The position numbers were made by a program, and so were the translations under genes. A stretch of 64,000 nucleotides of DNA from the NCBI RefSeq assembly GCF_019904135.1, contig NZ_JAIOGQ010000012.1, positions 62,001 through 126,000 on the forward strand. Reading direction: 5' to 3'. Shown one piece after another: positions 25,222 to 32,985 of the stretch. The notes under the pieces were generated by a model. That model was not told the origin of the DNA and ran no database searches. It was given only the letters and a program-made list of their open reading frames with translations. Position 1 is the stretch's first letter, and each line of letters starts with the position of its first letter. This stretch comes from Paenibacillus caui. GTDB lineage: Bacteria > Bacillota > Bacilli > Paenibacillales > Paenibacillaceae.

Positions 25222-26085
25222 ATGAAAAAATGGGCTCTCGCTTTTCTTACGCTGTCACTCGTAGTGGTGCTGGCGGCTTGCGGCAACAATGCGAAAAATA
25301 GCAGCAATGGCCAGGCTGCCAAAGGCAATGCATCGGCTGCGCCTCAGGAGTCGGCTTCAGCCACGCCGGTCAAGCTTAGAGTTGGAGCAACGGCTGTGCC
25401 TCACGCCGAAATTTTGGAGCATATCAAGCCTGCGCTGGCGGCTGAAGGCGTTGATCTGGAGATTAAAGAATTTACGGACTATGTGCTGCCTAACAAGGAA
25501 TTGGCAGGCAAGTCGCTGGATGTGAACTTCTTCCAGCATCAGCCATACCTGGATGAACAGAACAAACAACTGGGGACCAACCTGGTGTCCGTTGCCGGGG
25601 TACACATCGAGCCGTTTGGCGCTTATTCCCATAAAATCAAATCCATTGATGAGCTTCCGGACGGTGCTACGGTTGCAATCCCGAACGATGCGACCAACGG
25701 CGGACGCGCCCTGCTTCTGCTGGCCAAGAACGGTCTGATCACGCTGAAAGACGGAGCAGGCATTACGGCTACAAAGGCGGATATCGCGGAAAATCCGAAA
25801 AACCTGAAATTCAAGGAACTGGATGCGGCTATGCTTCCGCGCCAGCTGGATGAAGTGGACCTGGCTCTCATCAATACGAACTATGCGCTTGAAGCCAACC
25901 TCGTTCCGACCAAGGATGCACTCTTTATCGAAGATAAAGATTCCCCTTACACCAATATTCTGGTAGCCCGTCCGGACAACAAGGACTCCGACGCGATTCA
26001 GAAGCTGGTCAAAGCGCTCACTTCTGAAGACGTGAAGAAGTTTATCGAGGATAAATATAAAGGAGCTGTTGTTCCAGCGTTTTAA
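25222..26085 (+). CDS. metQ: methionine-binding lipoprotein
   Basis: 287-residue NlpA-family lipoprotein. Signal peptide MKKWALAFLTLSLVVVLAAC ends in the lipobox LAAC, followed by a Ser/Ala/Asn-rich linker. The mature part has VGATAVPHAEILEHI, NFFQHQPYLDEQNKQLG and AIPNDATNGGRALLLL, which are hallmark segments of MetQ. The start ATG follows TTGGAGG. It delivers methionine (L or D, or sulfoxide) to MetNI. Ends at a very strong terminator. Confidence 0.95.
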   Translation: MKKWALAFLTLSLVVVLAACGNNAKNSSNGQAAKGNASAAPQESASATPVKLRVGATAVPHAEILEHIKPALAAEGVDLEIKEFTDYVLPNKELAGKSLDVNFFQHQPYLDEQNKQLGTNLVSVAGVHIEPFGAYSHKIKSIDELPDGATVAIPNDATNGGRALLLLAKNGLITLKDGAGITATKADIAENPKNLKFKELDAAMLPRQLDEVDLALINTNYALEANLVPTKDALFIEDKDSPYTNILVARPDNKDSDAIQKLVKALTSEDVKKFIEDKYKGAVVPAF

Positions 26086-26145
26086 GTTGGCGCAGGACAA
26101 TCGAGCCCCAATTGTCCCGGCGTTTAGACCCGGGGCAATGCTTTA

Positions 26146-26199
26146 AGGCGAAAGACCGAACGTCACCGCAGGTGATGGCTGGTCTTTCGCCTCTTTTGT
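26146..26199 (+). terminator. terminator of metNIQ
   Basis: Perfect 12-bp stem AGGCGAAAGACC / GGTCTTTCGCCT (26146-26157 and 26181-26192) followed by CTTTTGTTTG. Confidence 0.93.
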
Positions 26200-26347
26200 T
26201 TGAAAGAACAGAATAAGCCTGCCCATGCAGGGCTTAGAGTTTTCCGGGATGAAAGGGTAAGGAACTGCTCCGGTTGTGATCGGCTTTTAAATCTTTTATA
26301 CTACTCAGGTAGGGAACCGCTGTGTTTGTTTAGGAGGAGGATTGGAA

Positions 26348-27145
26348 TTGAACGCTCATATTGCCCTCATCACAGGCAGCGCAAAAGGTTTGGGAAAACG
26401 GACGGCGCTTGCTTTGGCGGAGCAGGGCTGCGATATTGCTCTTAATTATGTTCACAGCGAGAAGGAAGCAAGAGAGCTGCAAGCTCGAATTCAACATACA
26501 GGCGTACGCTGCATCGCCGTTCAGGGCGACGTATCCAGGCACGATGAAATTGAAAGGCTGGTGGGTACGGTTCAGCGGGAACTCGGCAGGATCGATATTC
26601 TGGTCAATAACGCAGGTCCGTTCATTCGCGAGCGGAAGCTGTTCTCGGAGTACAGCAGGCAAGAAATATTGTCGCTGATCGAAGGCAACCTGGTGGGCAC
26701 CATGCTGCTGGATCATCTTGTGCTGGAAGGGATGCGCCGGCAAAGCTGGGGACGGATCATTCACTTCGGGTTCGGACATGCTTCGGAATCGAGGGCGTGG
26801 CCTCACAGGGCTGTGTACGCAGCGGCCAAGACGGGCCTCGTATCCTTCACCAAGACGCTTGCCGTAGAGGAAGCGCCGCATGGAATTACGGTGAATATGG
26901 TATGTCCCGGTGACATCCGTGGAGACAATAAGGAGAAATCCATCGCCGAGGTCAGCGGCATGCAGGATGGGGAGACGCCCCGCGGGCGGCCGGGCAGCGG
27001 AGAAGATGTAGCCAGAGTCATCGCGTTTCTGTGCCACAAGGCCTCGGATTTCATTACTGGAAACATTATGGACATATCGGGCGGACTCGATCCGATCAGG
27101 CCCTTGATTCCGTCTAAAGCCATTGGAGCAAGAAAAGAGGAATAA
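26348..27145 (+). CDS. short-chain dehydrogenase/reductase
   Basis: 265-residue classical SDR. Cofactor motif TGSAKGLG (residues 9-16), NNAG motif, and catalytic Y157 and K161 in VYAAAK; the usual catalytic Ser region reads IIHFGFGHASES. C terminus carries DFITGNIMDISGG, common in the FabG-like subgroup. The start is TTG 26348, seven bases after AGGAGGAGG; another TTG at 26342 is too close. Substrate and cofactor preference not deducible. Convergent with the NifU-like gene, sharing a terminator hairpin. Confidence 0.85.
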   Translation: MNAHIALITGSAKGLGKRTALALAEQGCDIALNYVHSEKEARELQARIQHTGVRCIAVQGDVSRHDEIERLVGTVQRELGRIDILVNNAGPFIRERKLFSEYSRQEILSLIEGNLVGTMLLDHLVLEGMRRQSWGRIIHFGFGHASESRAWPHRAVYAAAKTGLVSFTKTLAVEEAPHGITVNMVCPGDIRGDNKEKSIAEVSGMQDGETPRGRPGSGEDVARVIAFLCHKASDFITGNIMDISGGLDPIRPLIPSKAIGARKEE

Positions 27146-27150
27146 ACAAA

Positions 27151-27186
27151 AAGTCTTGGATTCCGAAGGGAACCCAAGACTTTCTA
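27151..27186. terminator. bidirectional terminator between SDR and NifU-like genes
   Basis: Stem AAAGTCTTGG / CCAAGACTTT around 27150-27183, with A-rich flank on the left and TTTCTATAATT on the right, fitting use from both sides. Confidence 0.75.
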
Positions 27187-27189
27187 TAA

Positions 27190-27435
27190 TTAAAATACTT
27201 GTACGACCTCTTGTACGCCTTCTACTTCTTCAAACAGGGCGCGTTCGATACCAGCCTTCAGAGTGATGGTGGAGCTTGGGCAGCTGCCGCAGGCGCCCAT
27301 CAGTTTCAGCTTCACGATGCCGTCTTCGACGTCTACGAGTTCAACGTCACCGCCATCGCGCTGCAGGAAGGGGCGAAGCTTGTCAAGAACCTCCAGCACT
27401 TCATCATACAATGTATCTTGTGCATTTGCGCTCAT
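27190..27435 (-). CDS. NifU-like Fe-S scaffold domain protein (YutI type)
   Basis: 81-residue protein consisting of one NifU C-terminal domain. The CxxC pair is C49 and C52 in [13 protein letters not shown], which in the family binds a transient Fe-S cluster for transfer to target proteins. Starts at ATG 27435, nine bases after GAAAGGAG. Sits close to YuzB, IscA-like, YumC-like and NDH-2 genes, a grouping also seen around yutI/yuzB/yutM/yumC/yumB in B. subtilis. Confidence 0.9.
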   Translation of the reverse strand: MSANAQDTLYDEVLEVLDKLRPFLQRDGGDVELVDVEDGIVKLKLMGACGSCPSSTITLKAGIERALFEEVEGVQEVVQVF

Positions 27436-27521
27436 TGATTTCAACTCCTTTCATGACATAATGATATTATATTATAAAAAAGTCCAAATTAAAATGGCTA
27501 TAAAGTGAGGGATTTTACAGC

Positions 27522-27776
27522 ATGCGTCCAATCATTGAATTTTGCACAAGCAACATGCACTTTGGCACTGACGAAGTGATGGAAAAGCTGGAAGAGAACC
27601 CGGATTACGATGTCATCGAATACGGCTGTCTCAACAACTGCGGACTTTGCTCCATGGCTCCGTATGCGCTGGTCAATGGAGAGATCGTGGAAGCCGAAAG
27701 CGCCGAGAAGCTGTACGAGCTTATTATGGATAAAATCAAGGAGATGGAAGCCTGGGATTTGCTGGATCTGGATTAA
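27522..27776 (+). CDS. yuzB: YuzB (DUF1450, UPF0349) protein
   Basis: 84-residue protein matching the UPF0349/YuzB family: MRPIIEFCTSNMHFGTDEVM at the start and EYGCLNNCGLCSMAPYALVNG in the middle. The four Cys residues resemble a thioredoxin-like ferredoxin or metal site, but the function is unknown. Divergent from the NifU-like gene with an 86-bp gap that must hold both promoters. The ribosome site is GTGAGGGA. Confidence 0.88.
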   Translation: MRPIIEFCTSNMHFGTDEVMEKLEENPDYDVIEYGCLNNCGLCSMAPYALVNGEIVEAESAEKLYELIMDKIKEMEAWDLLDLD

Positions 27777-27804
27777 CGGATTGACTTAAGCAACGAAACG
27801 ATAT

Positions 27805-27846
27805 TGAAAAAAAAGAACAGGCCTTATGACGGAACGTCATAGGCCT
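27805..27846 (-). terminator. terminator downstream of mqnE
   Basis: Hairpin arms AGGCCTTATGAC (27819-27830) and GTCATAGGCCT (27836-27846) with one bulge; an A run at 27807-27814 gives a T tract on the minus strand. Confidence 0.8.
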
Positions 27847-27888
27847 AGGTCTGCTATTGCTAAGCGGTGATCATGATCCGGGGGCTTT

Positions 27889-28995
27889 CTATTCGTAAAC
27901 CTGAATTTCGTTGTAAAAAGTATCTCTTTCCACAGGAATCCGGCCTGCCCCCTGAATGAGCCAGATCAATTCCTTGCGTGTTAATCCTTCGGGCGTTACC
28001 GCACCTGCCGAGTGGCTGATGCGTTCCTTCAGAATCGTGCCGTGAACGTCGGAAGCGCCGAAGCTGAGGGAGACTTGGGTAAGCTGTGTCCCGATATTAA
28101 TGAAGTAAGCCTTGATATGGTCGATATTGTCCAGCATCAGGCGGCTGATCGCGATTGTCTTCAGATCCTCGTAGGCCGAGTTGCGGCGCATAATGCTGGC
28201 ATTTTTGTTCTTAGGCTGCATGGACAGCGGAATAAATACCATGAATCCGCCAGTCTCATCCTGCAGATCGCGAATCTGGATCATGTGGCGAATCCGGTCT
28301 TCGTGGGTCTCGATGGATCCGTACAGCATCGTGGTGTGGGTTTTCATCCCCAGCTTGTGAGCTGTCCGGTGCACATCCAAATATTGATCGACATTCGCTT
28401 TGTCGACTTTCATTTTCTGGCGGTACTGGTCGGACAAAATTTCCGCGCCGCCTCCGGTCAGCGTTTTAAGTCCGGCCTTCTGCAGCTCCTGCAGCACTTC
28501 TTTGGTGCTAAGGCCGCTAAGACGGGTGAAAAATTCGATCTCCGCCGCCGTGTATGCTTTCAGGGTAACATTCGGAAAACGCTCATTAAGCGCTTTGAGG
28601 GAGTCTACATAATATTGAAAAGGAACGTGGTTGTTATGTCCGCCGACGATATGAAATTCCCGGATACCGGGGTGGATATGCTGCTCCACATATTCAATCA
28701 TTTCCTGGCCGGACAACGTGTACGAGCCCTCTTCGCCCTGATCTTTACGAAAATTGCAGAAAGCGCAATAAGATTCGCATACATTGGTAAAGTAAAGGCT
28801 CATATTTTCGATAAAATAAACCTTTTTGCCGTTTTTTCTATGGTTGGCCTCGTTAGCCAATTGACCGATCGTCAAAAGGTCGTCGCTTTTATAGAGGTAA
28901 ACACCGTCTTCCAAACTTAATCTTACGCCGTTTTGCACCTTTTCAATGATTTCGGCCATCTTTTTATCCTGGTGAGGGAGTGTAGTAACTGGCAT
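27889..28995 (-). CDS. mqnE: aminofutalosine synthase
   Basis: 368-residue radical SAM enzyme of the futalosine menaquinone pathway, which joins the enolpyruvyl group of 3-(1-carboxyvinyl)oxybenzoate to adenosine from SAM. The cluster motif CESYCAFC has C73, C77 and C80 for the [4Fe-4S] cluster. Further MqnE-like stretches are FHIVGGHNNHVPFQYYVD, TGGGAEILSD and MKTHTTMLYGSIETHEDRI. The start ATG follows ACGGAGG. Together with the UbiD-family gene at 20615 it supports use of the futalosine route; MqnA, MqnC and MqnD are not in this window. Confidence 0.9.
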   Translation of the reverse strand: MPVTTLPHQDKKMAEIIEKVQNGVRLSLEDGVYLYKSDDLLTIGQLANEANHRKNGKKVYFIENMSLYFTNVCESYCAFCNFRKDQGEEGSYTLSGQEMIEYVEQHIHPGIREFHIVGGHNNHVPFQYYVDSLKALNERFPNVTLKAYTAAEIEFFTRLSGLSTKEVLQELQKAGLKTLTGGGAEILSDQYRQKMKVDKANVDQYLDVHRTAHKLGMKTHTTMLYGSIETHEDRIRHMIQIRDLQDETGGFMVFIPLSMQPKNKNASIMRRNSAYEDLKTIAISRLMLDNIDHIKAYFINIGTQLTQVSLSFGASDVHGTILKERISHSAGAVTPEGLTRKELIWLIQGAGRIPVERDTFYNEIQVYE

Positions 28996-29269
28996 GCGTT
29001 TTCCTCCGTTTCCGACTTGTTAAAACATGTTCTTGTGAAATAATGAACACATCTTATATGGACAATGTATTACCTAAAATTTTTGGCATGACAATATTCC
29101 GACAATTATTCGGTTAATCACCTGTCCTATTATAAACCTCCATTTCTGAAGGGGCAATAACGCTCCGTGTAAGAAATAACGGGAACTTAAGGAGAAAGAG
29201 TGAGTTATTTCACATTAATAAAGGCAAAAAGCGAGTATATGTGTATTTTTACATACCCATTTATTATTA

Positions 29270-29298
29270 TTGAGCGTATGGATAAGAAGGCGTATACT
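29270..29298 (+). promoter_or_regulatory. sigma-A-like promoter of the IscA-like gene
   Basis: TTGAGC (29270-29275), 17-bp spacer, TATACT (29293-29298), with the start codon 33 bp further on. Confidence 0.6.
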
Positions 29299-29330
29299 GA
29301 AGATAGTAAGGATGAAGGAGGTTGAGCTTA

Positions 29331-29687
29331 ATGATAAATATTAGCGATAGCGCACTCGATAGAATCAAGGACATGCTCGCTGAGCAAGAAATTCCGAACA
29401 TGTTCCTTCGCCTCGGTGTCAACCCTGGCGGCTGCAGCGGTTTCTCCTATGCAATGGGGTTCGATGATGAAGAATCCGCTGATGACGTGTTTATGGAGGT
29501 TGGCGGCGTGAAGGTCGTGGTGGAGAAAGACAACCTGCGTTACCTTAACGGCCTGGAAATTGACTTCAAGGAATCCGGCATGAGCGGAGGGTTCACCATC
29601 CATAACCCGAACGCCGTAGCCAGCTGTGGCTGCGGACAGTCGTTCAAGATGCGGGATGAAGAAGGGCGTCCGGAGGTTTGCGAGTAA
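29331..29687 (+). CDS. HesB/IscA-family Fe-S assembly protein (YutM type)
   Basis: 118-residue A-type carrier for Fe-S clusters. The three conserved Cys are C35 (GGCSG), C99 and C101 (SCGCGQSF). Family members accept clusters from scaffolds and pass them to apo-enzymes. Start ATG 29331 is 9 bp after AAGGAGG. Neighbouring NifU-like and YuzB genes fit an Fe-S/redox group. Confidence 0.9.
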   Translation: MINISDSALDRIKDMLAEQEIPNMFLRLGVNPGGCSGFSYAMGFDDEESADDVFMEVGGVKVVVEKDNLRYLNGLEIDFKESGMSGGFTIHNPNAVASCGCGQSFKMRDEEGRPEVCE

Positions 29688-29861
29688 TAAACCGCGCCAG
29701 ATTAACGTTTTGATTCCGGTGGTCTGACGGCAGCCGAAACGAAAAGCCACTACGGAAACGAACGTTCGGGGCGAAGGATTGCGGGCGAAATTAGCGCGTT
29801 AACAACCCTCCGCGATGAACGTTAACAACCCGTAAATGACCGTTTCAGGGTTGAGGATTAC

Positions 29862-29913
29862 GGCCTCCATAGCGAATTAGTCTCGTACTAATTACGTACA
29901 TGGAGGCCTTTTT
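29862..29913 (+). terminator. terminator or ribosome-site hairpin
   Basis: Stem GGCCTCCAT / ATGGAGGCC (29862-29870 and 29900-29908) with an inner stem AATTAGT / ACTAATT (29875-29881, 29887-29893), then TTTTT. It looks like the terminator of the IscA-like gene. The right arm also contains GGAGG, placed 7 bp before ATG 29914. Confidence 0.75.
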
Positions 29914-30051
29914 ATGTCGTTAAAAAAGCGGGAACGGCGCGTACCGAATGGAGCGAAGACACTACGATCGACGCGAAATGAACCGACGTTATCGGACTCA
30001 GAGAGCCTAGGGCAGTTTTTAGGCTACGAAAAAATCCACCCAGCCCAATAA
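29914..30051 (+). CDS. possible small protein, 45 residues
   Basis: A short open frame begins at ATG 29914 with GGAGG seven bases upstream. The product is basic at its N terminus (MSLKKRERRVPNGAKTLR) and ends FLGYEKIHPAQ. No family recognised. The ribosome site would be buried in the hairpin at 29862-29908, so translation would need the stem to open. Chance occurrence is possible; the rest of 29688-30157 holds only the repeated 12-mer CGTTAACAACCC (about 29798 and 29820). Confidence 0.3.
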   Translation: MSLKKRERRVPNGAKTLRSTRNEPTLSDSESLGQFLGYEKIHPAQ

Positions 30052-30097
30052 CTTGTTAGGACACGGCAAAAGCAAAAAAACAAAGGTATGTTACATA

Positions 30098-30124
30098 GGG
30101 AAATATTCCCATTTGTGGTATGAT
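30098..30124 (+). promoter_or_regulatory. candidate promoter with palindromic operator of the DUF3990 pair
   Basis: A 13-bp interrupted palindrome GGGAAATATTCCC (30098-30110) lies 8 bp before a good -10 box TATGAT (30119-30124). The -35 is poor. A palindrome in this place would suit repression by a DNA-binding protein. Confidence 0.4.
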
Positions 30125-30157
30125 AGTTTCATATAATCGATAGCGGGGGAATACTAC

Positions 30158-30751
30158 ATGCCTAAATCGGACATACTCTCAAGAGTATTCGAAAGAATTG
30201 AAAAATTTATGTACCATGGAACTCATACAGGCAATTATAATTCACTATATAACGGAATAAATGTAAAACAGAGTAAACGAAAGTTAGATTTTGGAACGGG
30301 ATTTTATTTAACTTCTGATTTTACTCAGGCAAGTAAGCATGCTGTTAAAAAGGCTGCCCCCGTAAACCAAGAGGCAATTGTATTTATTTATGAAGTTGAT
30401 ACTGTTAGACTTCGAAAAGAGTACAACAGTTATATATTGCAGCGAATGGATCTTGTTTGGGCAGAGTTTATTTATGACAATAGGTCGCCGCAATTTTCTA
30501 AACCTCATACATATGACTATGTGTACGGAGGGGTAGCAGATGGACAGAATTTGTACGACTTGCTCGCACAAATGGATGATGATAAGATGAATACAGGAGA
30601 AATTGATGTAGAGTTCTTTTTGGAGAGTATTGCAAAGTACCTTTACGATCAATTATCCATTCATAATCAAGATATTGTTAATCAAGGCATAATTAAATTA
30701 CTTAGGGTGGTGAAGGCTCATGATAAAAGAACAGAATACATTCCAGCGTAG
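30158..30751 (+). CDS. DUF3990-like, ADP-ribosyltransferase-fold protein
   Basis: 197-residue protein, AT-rich compared with its neighbours. The N-terminal half resembles DUF3990: MYHGTHTGNYNSL, LDFGTGFYLTSDFTQA and YVYGGVADGQNLYDLL (family form DxVxGPVADD). H20, Y50 and E103 are spaced like the H-Y-E triad of PARP/diphtheria-type ADP-ribosyltransferases, so NAD-dependent modification of a target is a reasonable inference. The gene has a ribosome site (GCGGGGG) and overlaps the next small gene by 32 bp. Members of this family are found with small partner genes, suggesting a toxin or effector module. Likely acquired horizontally. Confidence 0.65.
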   Translation: MPKSDILSRVFERIEKFMYHGTHTGNYNSLYNGINVKQSKRKLDFGTGFYLTSDFTQASKHAVKKAAPVNQEAIVFIYEVDTVRLRKEYNSYILQRMDLVWAEFIYDNRSPQFSKPHTYDYVYGGVADGQNLYDLLAQMDDDKMNTGEIDVEFFLESIAKYLYDQLSIHNQDIVNQGIIKLLRVVKAHDKRTEYIPA

Positions 30752-30974
30752 ATCGTTCGAGAGAAAAATGAATGAACAAGCAGATTTAGGTTATCCAAAT
30801 TTCAAAAAAGGGATAGCTGCTTCTCTTGTTACAAATTTTAATCTTAATTATGATGAGGCCTTGCGCCTAGCCTTCATGCCCGAAATTAATGAACAAATTA
30901 TGAAAGATGTACCTTGGGCTCAGCACATGGGGGCTGAGTATTGGGCAGAAGTAATAGCTTATAATCACCTATAA
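30720..30974 (+). CDS. small partner protein of the DUF3990 gene
   Basis: 84-residue acidic protein, start ATG 30720 after GGTGGTGAAGG, overlapping the end of the DUF3990 gene. Predicted mostly helical (FKKGIAASLVTNFNLNYDEA, EINEQIMKDVPWAQHMG, EYWAEVIAYN). No family recognised; it occupies the place where DUF3791-type small proteins accompany DUF3990 genes but is not an obvious match. Antitoxin, immunity or targeting subunit are possibilities from position only. Confidence 0.55.
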   Translation: MIKEQNTFQRRSFERKMNEQADLGYPNFKKGIAASLVTNFNLNYDEALRLAFMPEINEQIMKDVPWAQHMGAEYWAEVIAYNHL

Positions 30975-30995
30975 ATATTTATAACGCTTATCACA

Positions 30996-31126
30996 CGGCA
31001 GTCTTTGCGGAGTAGCATTCCGAGGGCTGCGGTTTTTTGTTAATAACTGGCGACGGCGCCTCTTGCGCATGCTCAGCCTTCCGAATTGGTGTATGGGTTA
31101 CATAACCATTTTCGGAAGGTTTTTTA
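30996..31126 (+). terminator. two successive terminators after the DUF3990 pair
   Basis: The first (30996-31037) has arms around GCAG / CTGC with internal CGGA / TCCG pairing and a TTTTTT run. The second (31077-31126) is strong: CCTTCCGAATTGGT pairs with ACCATTTTCGGAAGG, followed by TTTTTT. Confidence 0.75.
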
Positions 31127-31703
31127 ATAGGTTCACAGTTCTAGGTACAAAGTAGTCACAGACTTGAACAAATAGATGACTTTTATTTATTATTTTTATG
31201 AAATTATTCTTATTTTCATTCAGTTTGCAATAGAGTATAATGCTTTTTGGAACAATCGAAAGAGTGTTTCGGGTGCCAACTTTATCGAAGAAATCGACAG
31301 GCTTCCCAAACAATAGAGCAGCCGGATCCACAAGCGACAGACATGCTTTGATCAAATCTGCCCCCTATTTGCAAAAGGAAGTAGACAACCCGTTTGTTGT
31401 ATGCCGGTCCACACGGCAGCGTTGTCCCAGCCTGCAAGGTTTGCAACCCTATGCCAAAGGAGCCGACCTGCTTCCTTTACCGCTTTGATACTTGTGAAAA
31501 TATGGCCATATCCCTCTCGTTAAACCCCCTGGTTCAGGCATTCCCGGGAAGCCGAAGTTATTTTTATCATTTATCCCCTAGACAACGACCAGCACAGATC
31601 TCCCTAAAATCAGGCTGAAGCCTTGGACAATCATCCAAGATAACAATAGCTGCCCTGAGTATATATAACTATGTCTCCAGTGAGATAGAAAGGGGAGTTA
31701 TAT
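31127..31703. other. intergenic, 577 bp, no supported gene
   Basis: AT-rich to about 31240, then more GC-rich. Short open frames exist on both strands but lack ribosome sites and family resemblance. TATAAT near 31234 could be a -10 box. It may be decayed coding sequence. Confidence 0.4.
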
Positions 31704-32366
31704 ATGCCAGGAAGGCAGTTAGCTGACAAGTGGCTGAAGACCGAAGCGCTCCTCGCCGAGCCCAGCATAGCCAAACATATTCCTCAAACCAGATTGTTTG
31801 ATGAGAATGCTTTAAAAAGCATGCTTCATCAGTTCGGAATGGTTGTGATCAAGCCTTTGCGAGGAGGCGGCGGCTACGGAGTCATCAAGGTGAACTGGAA
31901 CGGAAGCGGCTATAGCTTCACTAAAGGTGAAGTAAGAAGGACATTCCAATCTTTTGACAGTCTGTACCGTGCCTTGAACAAAGTGAAGGTCAAACGAAGA
32001 TATTTAATCCAGCAGGGAATTCATCTTGCCCGTATATCCGGCCGTCCGATCGATTACAGGGTGAAGGTAGTCAAACAGGATGGGGAGTGGGTCTACCGTT
32101 CCATGGTGGGGCGCCTCGCTCGTCCCGGATTGTTTGTGACTAATCTGTGCAAAGGCGGTTTGCAATTGACAGCCCGGGAAGGGCTCAGCAGGTCTTTTTC
32201 CAGGAAGAGAGCTGCTGGCAAACGCAAAGAAATGAGGGAATTAACGAATACGAGCATCAGGGTATTGGAGAACGCCTTTCCTGGAATCGGGGAACTCGGG
32301 TTTGACTACGGCATAGATGTAGCGGGAAAAGTGTGGATATTTGAAGTAAATACACGCCCTCAGTAA
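31704..32366 (+). CDS. YheC/YheD-family ATP-grasp protein
   Basis: 220-residue protein of the YheC/YheD ATP-grasp group. VVIKPLRGGGGYGVIKV is the phosphate-binding loop region, PIDYRVKVVKQDGEWVYRSM and the C-terminal GELGFDYGIDVAGKVWIFEVNTRPQ are typical. In B. subtilis the proteins are endospore coat-associated, but the ligase substrate is unknown. Start ATG follows AAAGGGGAG. Length is at the short end; the frame stops right after NTRP. Paenibacillus genomes carry many copies, so a specific role is not implied. Confidence 0.8.
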   Translation: MPGRQLADKWLKTEALLAEPSIAKHIPQTRLFDENALKSMLHQFGMVVIKPLRGGGGYGVIKVNWNGSGYSFTKGEVRRTFQSFDSLYRALNKVKVKRRYLIQQGIHLARISGRPIDYRVKVVKQDGEWVYRSMVGRLARPGLFVTNLCKGGLQLTAREGLSRSFSRKRAAGKRKEMRELTNTSIRVLENAFPGIGELGFDYGIDVAGKVWIFEVNTRPQ

Positions 32367-32477
32367 CTTAGTTTAAGTGTCGAGACTCGCTGCGTAAAGG
32401 TTGCACATAAAGGAATAGTTTGGAAGGTAAGGAAAAAAGTTAAACTTTTTTTCGACAACCAACAGCCACAAAAGTCC

Positions 32478-32577
32478 TGTGAATAACTTTTGTCCACAGT
32501 ATCCTCAGCGATAGGCGAGGTATTTCGTGGTTTACTAACAATTTATTCACAGGATTTCCACAGCTGTTTGTGGATAA
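32478..32577. promoter_or_regulatory. DnaA-box cluster upstream of sda
   Basis: Matches to TTATNCACA: 32478-32486 (reverse, TTATTCACA), 32543-32551 (forward, TTATTCACA) and 32569-32577 (reverse, TTATCCACA). A one-mismatch box TTGTCCACA lies at 32490-32498, and a weaker ATTTCCACA at 32554-32562. The last box ends 9 bp before the -35 element of sda. In B. subtilis DnaA controls sda through boxes in the same place, so this is very likely a DnaA regulatory site and not an origin. Confidence 0.85.
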
Positions 32578-32586
32578 CAAGAACGC

Positions 32587-32615
32587 TTGTTCTCTTAAAT
32601 TATTCTTGATATGAT
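32587..32615 (+). promoter_or_regulatory. sigma-A promoter of sda
   Basis: TTGTTC (32587-32592), 17-bp spacer, TATGAT (32610-32615), immediately after the DnaA boxes and 29 bp before the start codon. Confidence 0.75.
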
Positions 32616-32644
32616 AGAAAAAAAAAGGAAAGGATGTGTTAATA

Positions 32645-32788
32645 ATGGCGCTGTTAACAGACGAGATGCTGCTGGATTCCTATCGAATGGCCACTGAACT
32701 TCAGTTGGAACGGGAATTCATTGCACTGCTGTTGGCGGAAATTCACAAGCGCGAGCTAAATGTGGAATTAAACCCACTTCTCCATTAA
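32645..32788 (+). CDS. sda: sporulation checkpoint protein Sda
   Basis: 47-residue protein, two helices joined by a short turn: LLTDEMLLDSYRMATEL and EREFIALLLAEIHKREL. It matches B. subtilis Sda in size and pattern ([23 protein letters not shown]...). Sda binds the dimerisation domain of the sporulation kinase KinA and blocks autophosphorylation when replication is initiating or damaged. Starts at ATG 32645 after AAAGGAAAGGATG. The DnaA boxes and promoter upstream give the expected link to replication, and a terminator follows at 32926. The C-terminal tail NVELNPLLH is its own variant. Confidence 0.9.
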   Translation: MALLTDEMLLDSYRMATELQLEREFIALLLAEIHKRELNVELNPLLH

Positions 32789-32925
32789 GATATGCAGATG
32801 GAAGACAGAATATGATTGGTTTTGAAGCTTTGAAATAGCCATGAATTGATTTTTTGGAACAAAATTCAGATGAAACGGTTATTTAGCCGACTATCAGCCG
32901 TTTACATAAACGGAGAATAAATAGC

Positions 32926-32985
32926 AAGGGTATCCTAACTACGAAGGACAGTTGGTCATGTCATCCGTGCAGGATACCCTTTTTT
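32926..32985 (+). terminator. terminator of sda
   Basis: Stem AAGGGTATCCT / AGGATACCCTT (32926-32936 and 32971-32981) with a T tract. The loop is 34 bp long and could hold a smaller structure. Confidence 0.8.

Noticed and set aside
31098..31355. An 85-codon minus-strand frame
   Set aside because: It overlaps a strong plus-strand terminator, has no ribosome site and no recognisable motif.
31240..31618. Two short frames (82 and 74 codons) before the YheC/YheD gene
   Set aside because: No ribosome sites, overlapping each other in different frames, no family resemblance.
32478..32577. Replication origin
   Set aside because: Although DnaA boxes cluster here, there is no dnaA/dnaN neighbour and no AT-rich unwinding element beyond promoter DNA; the sda context explains the boxes.
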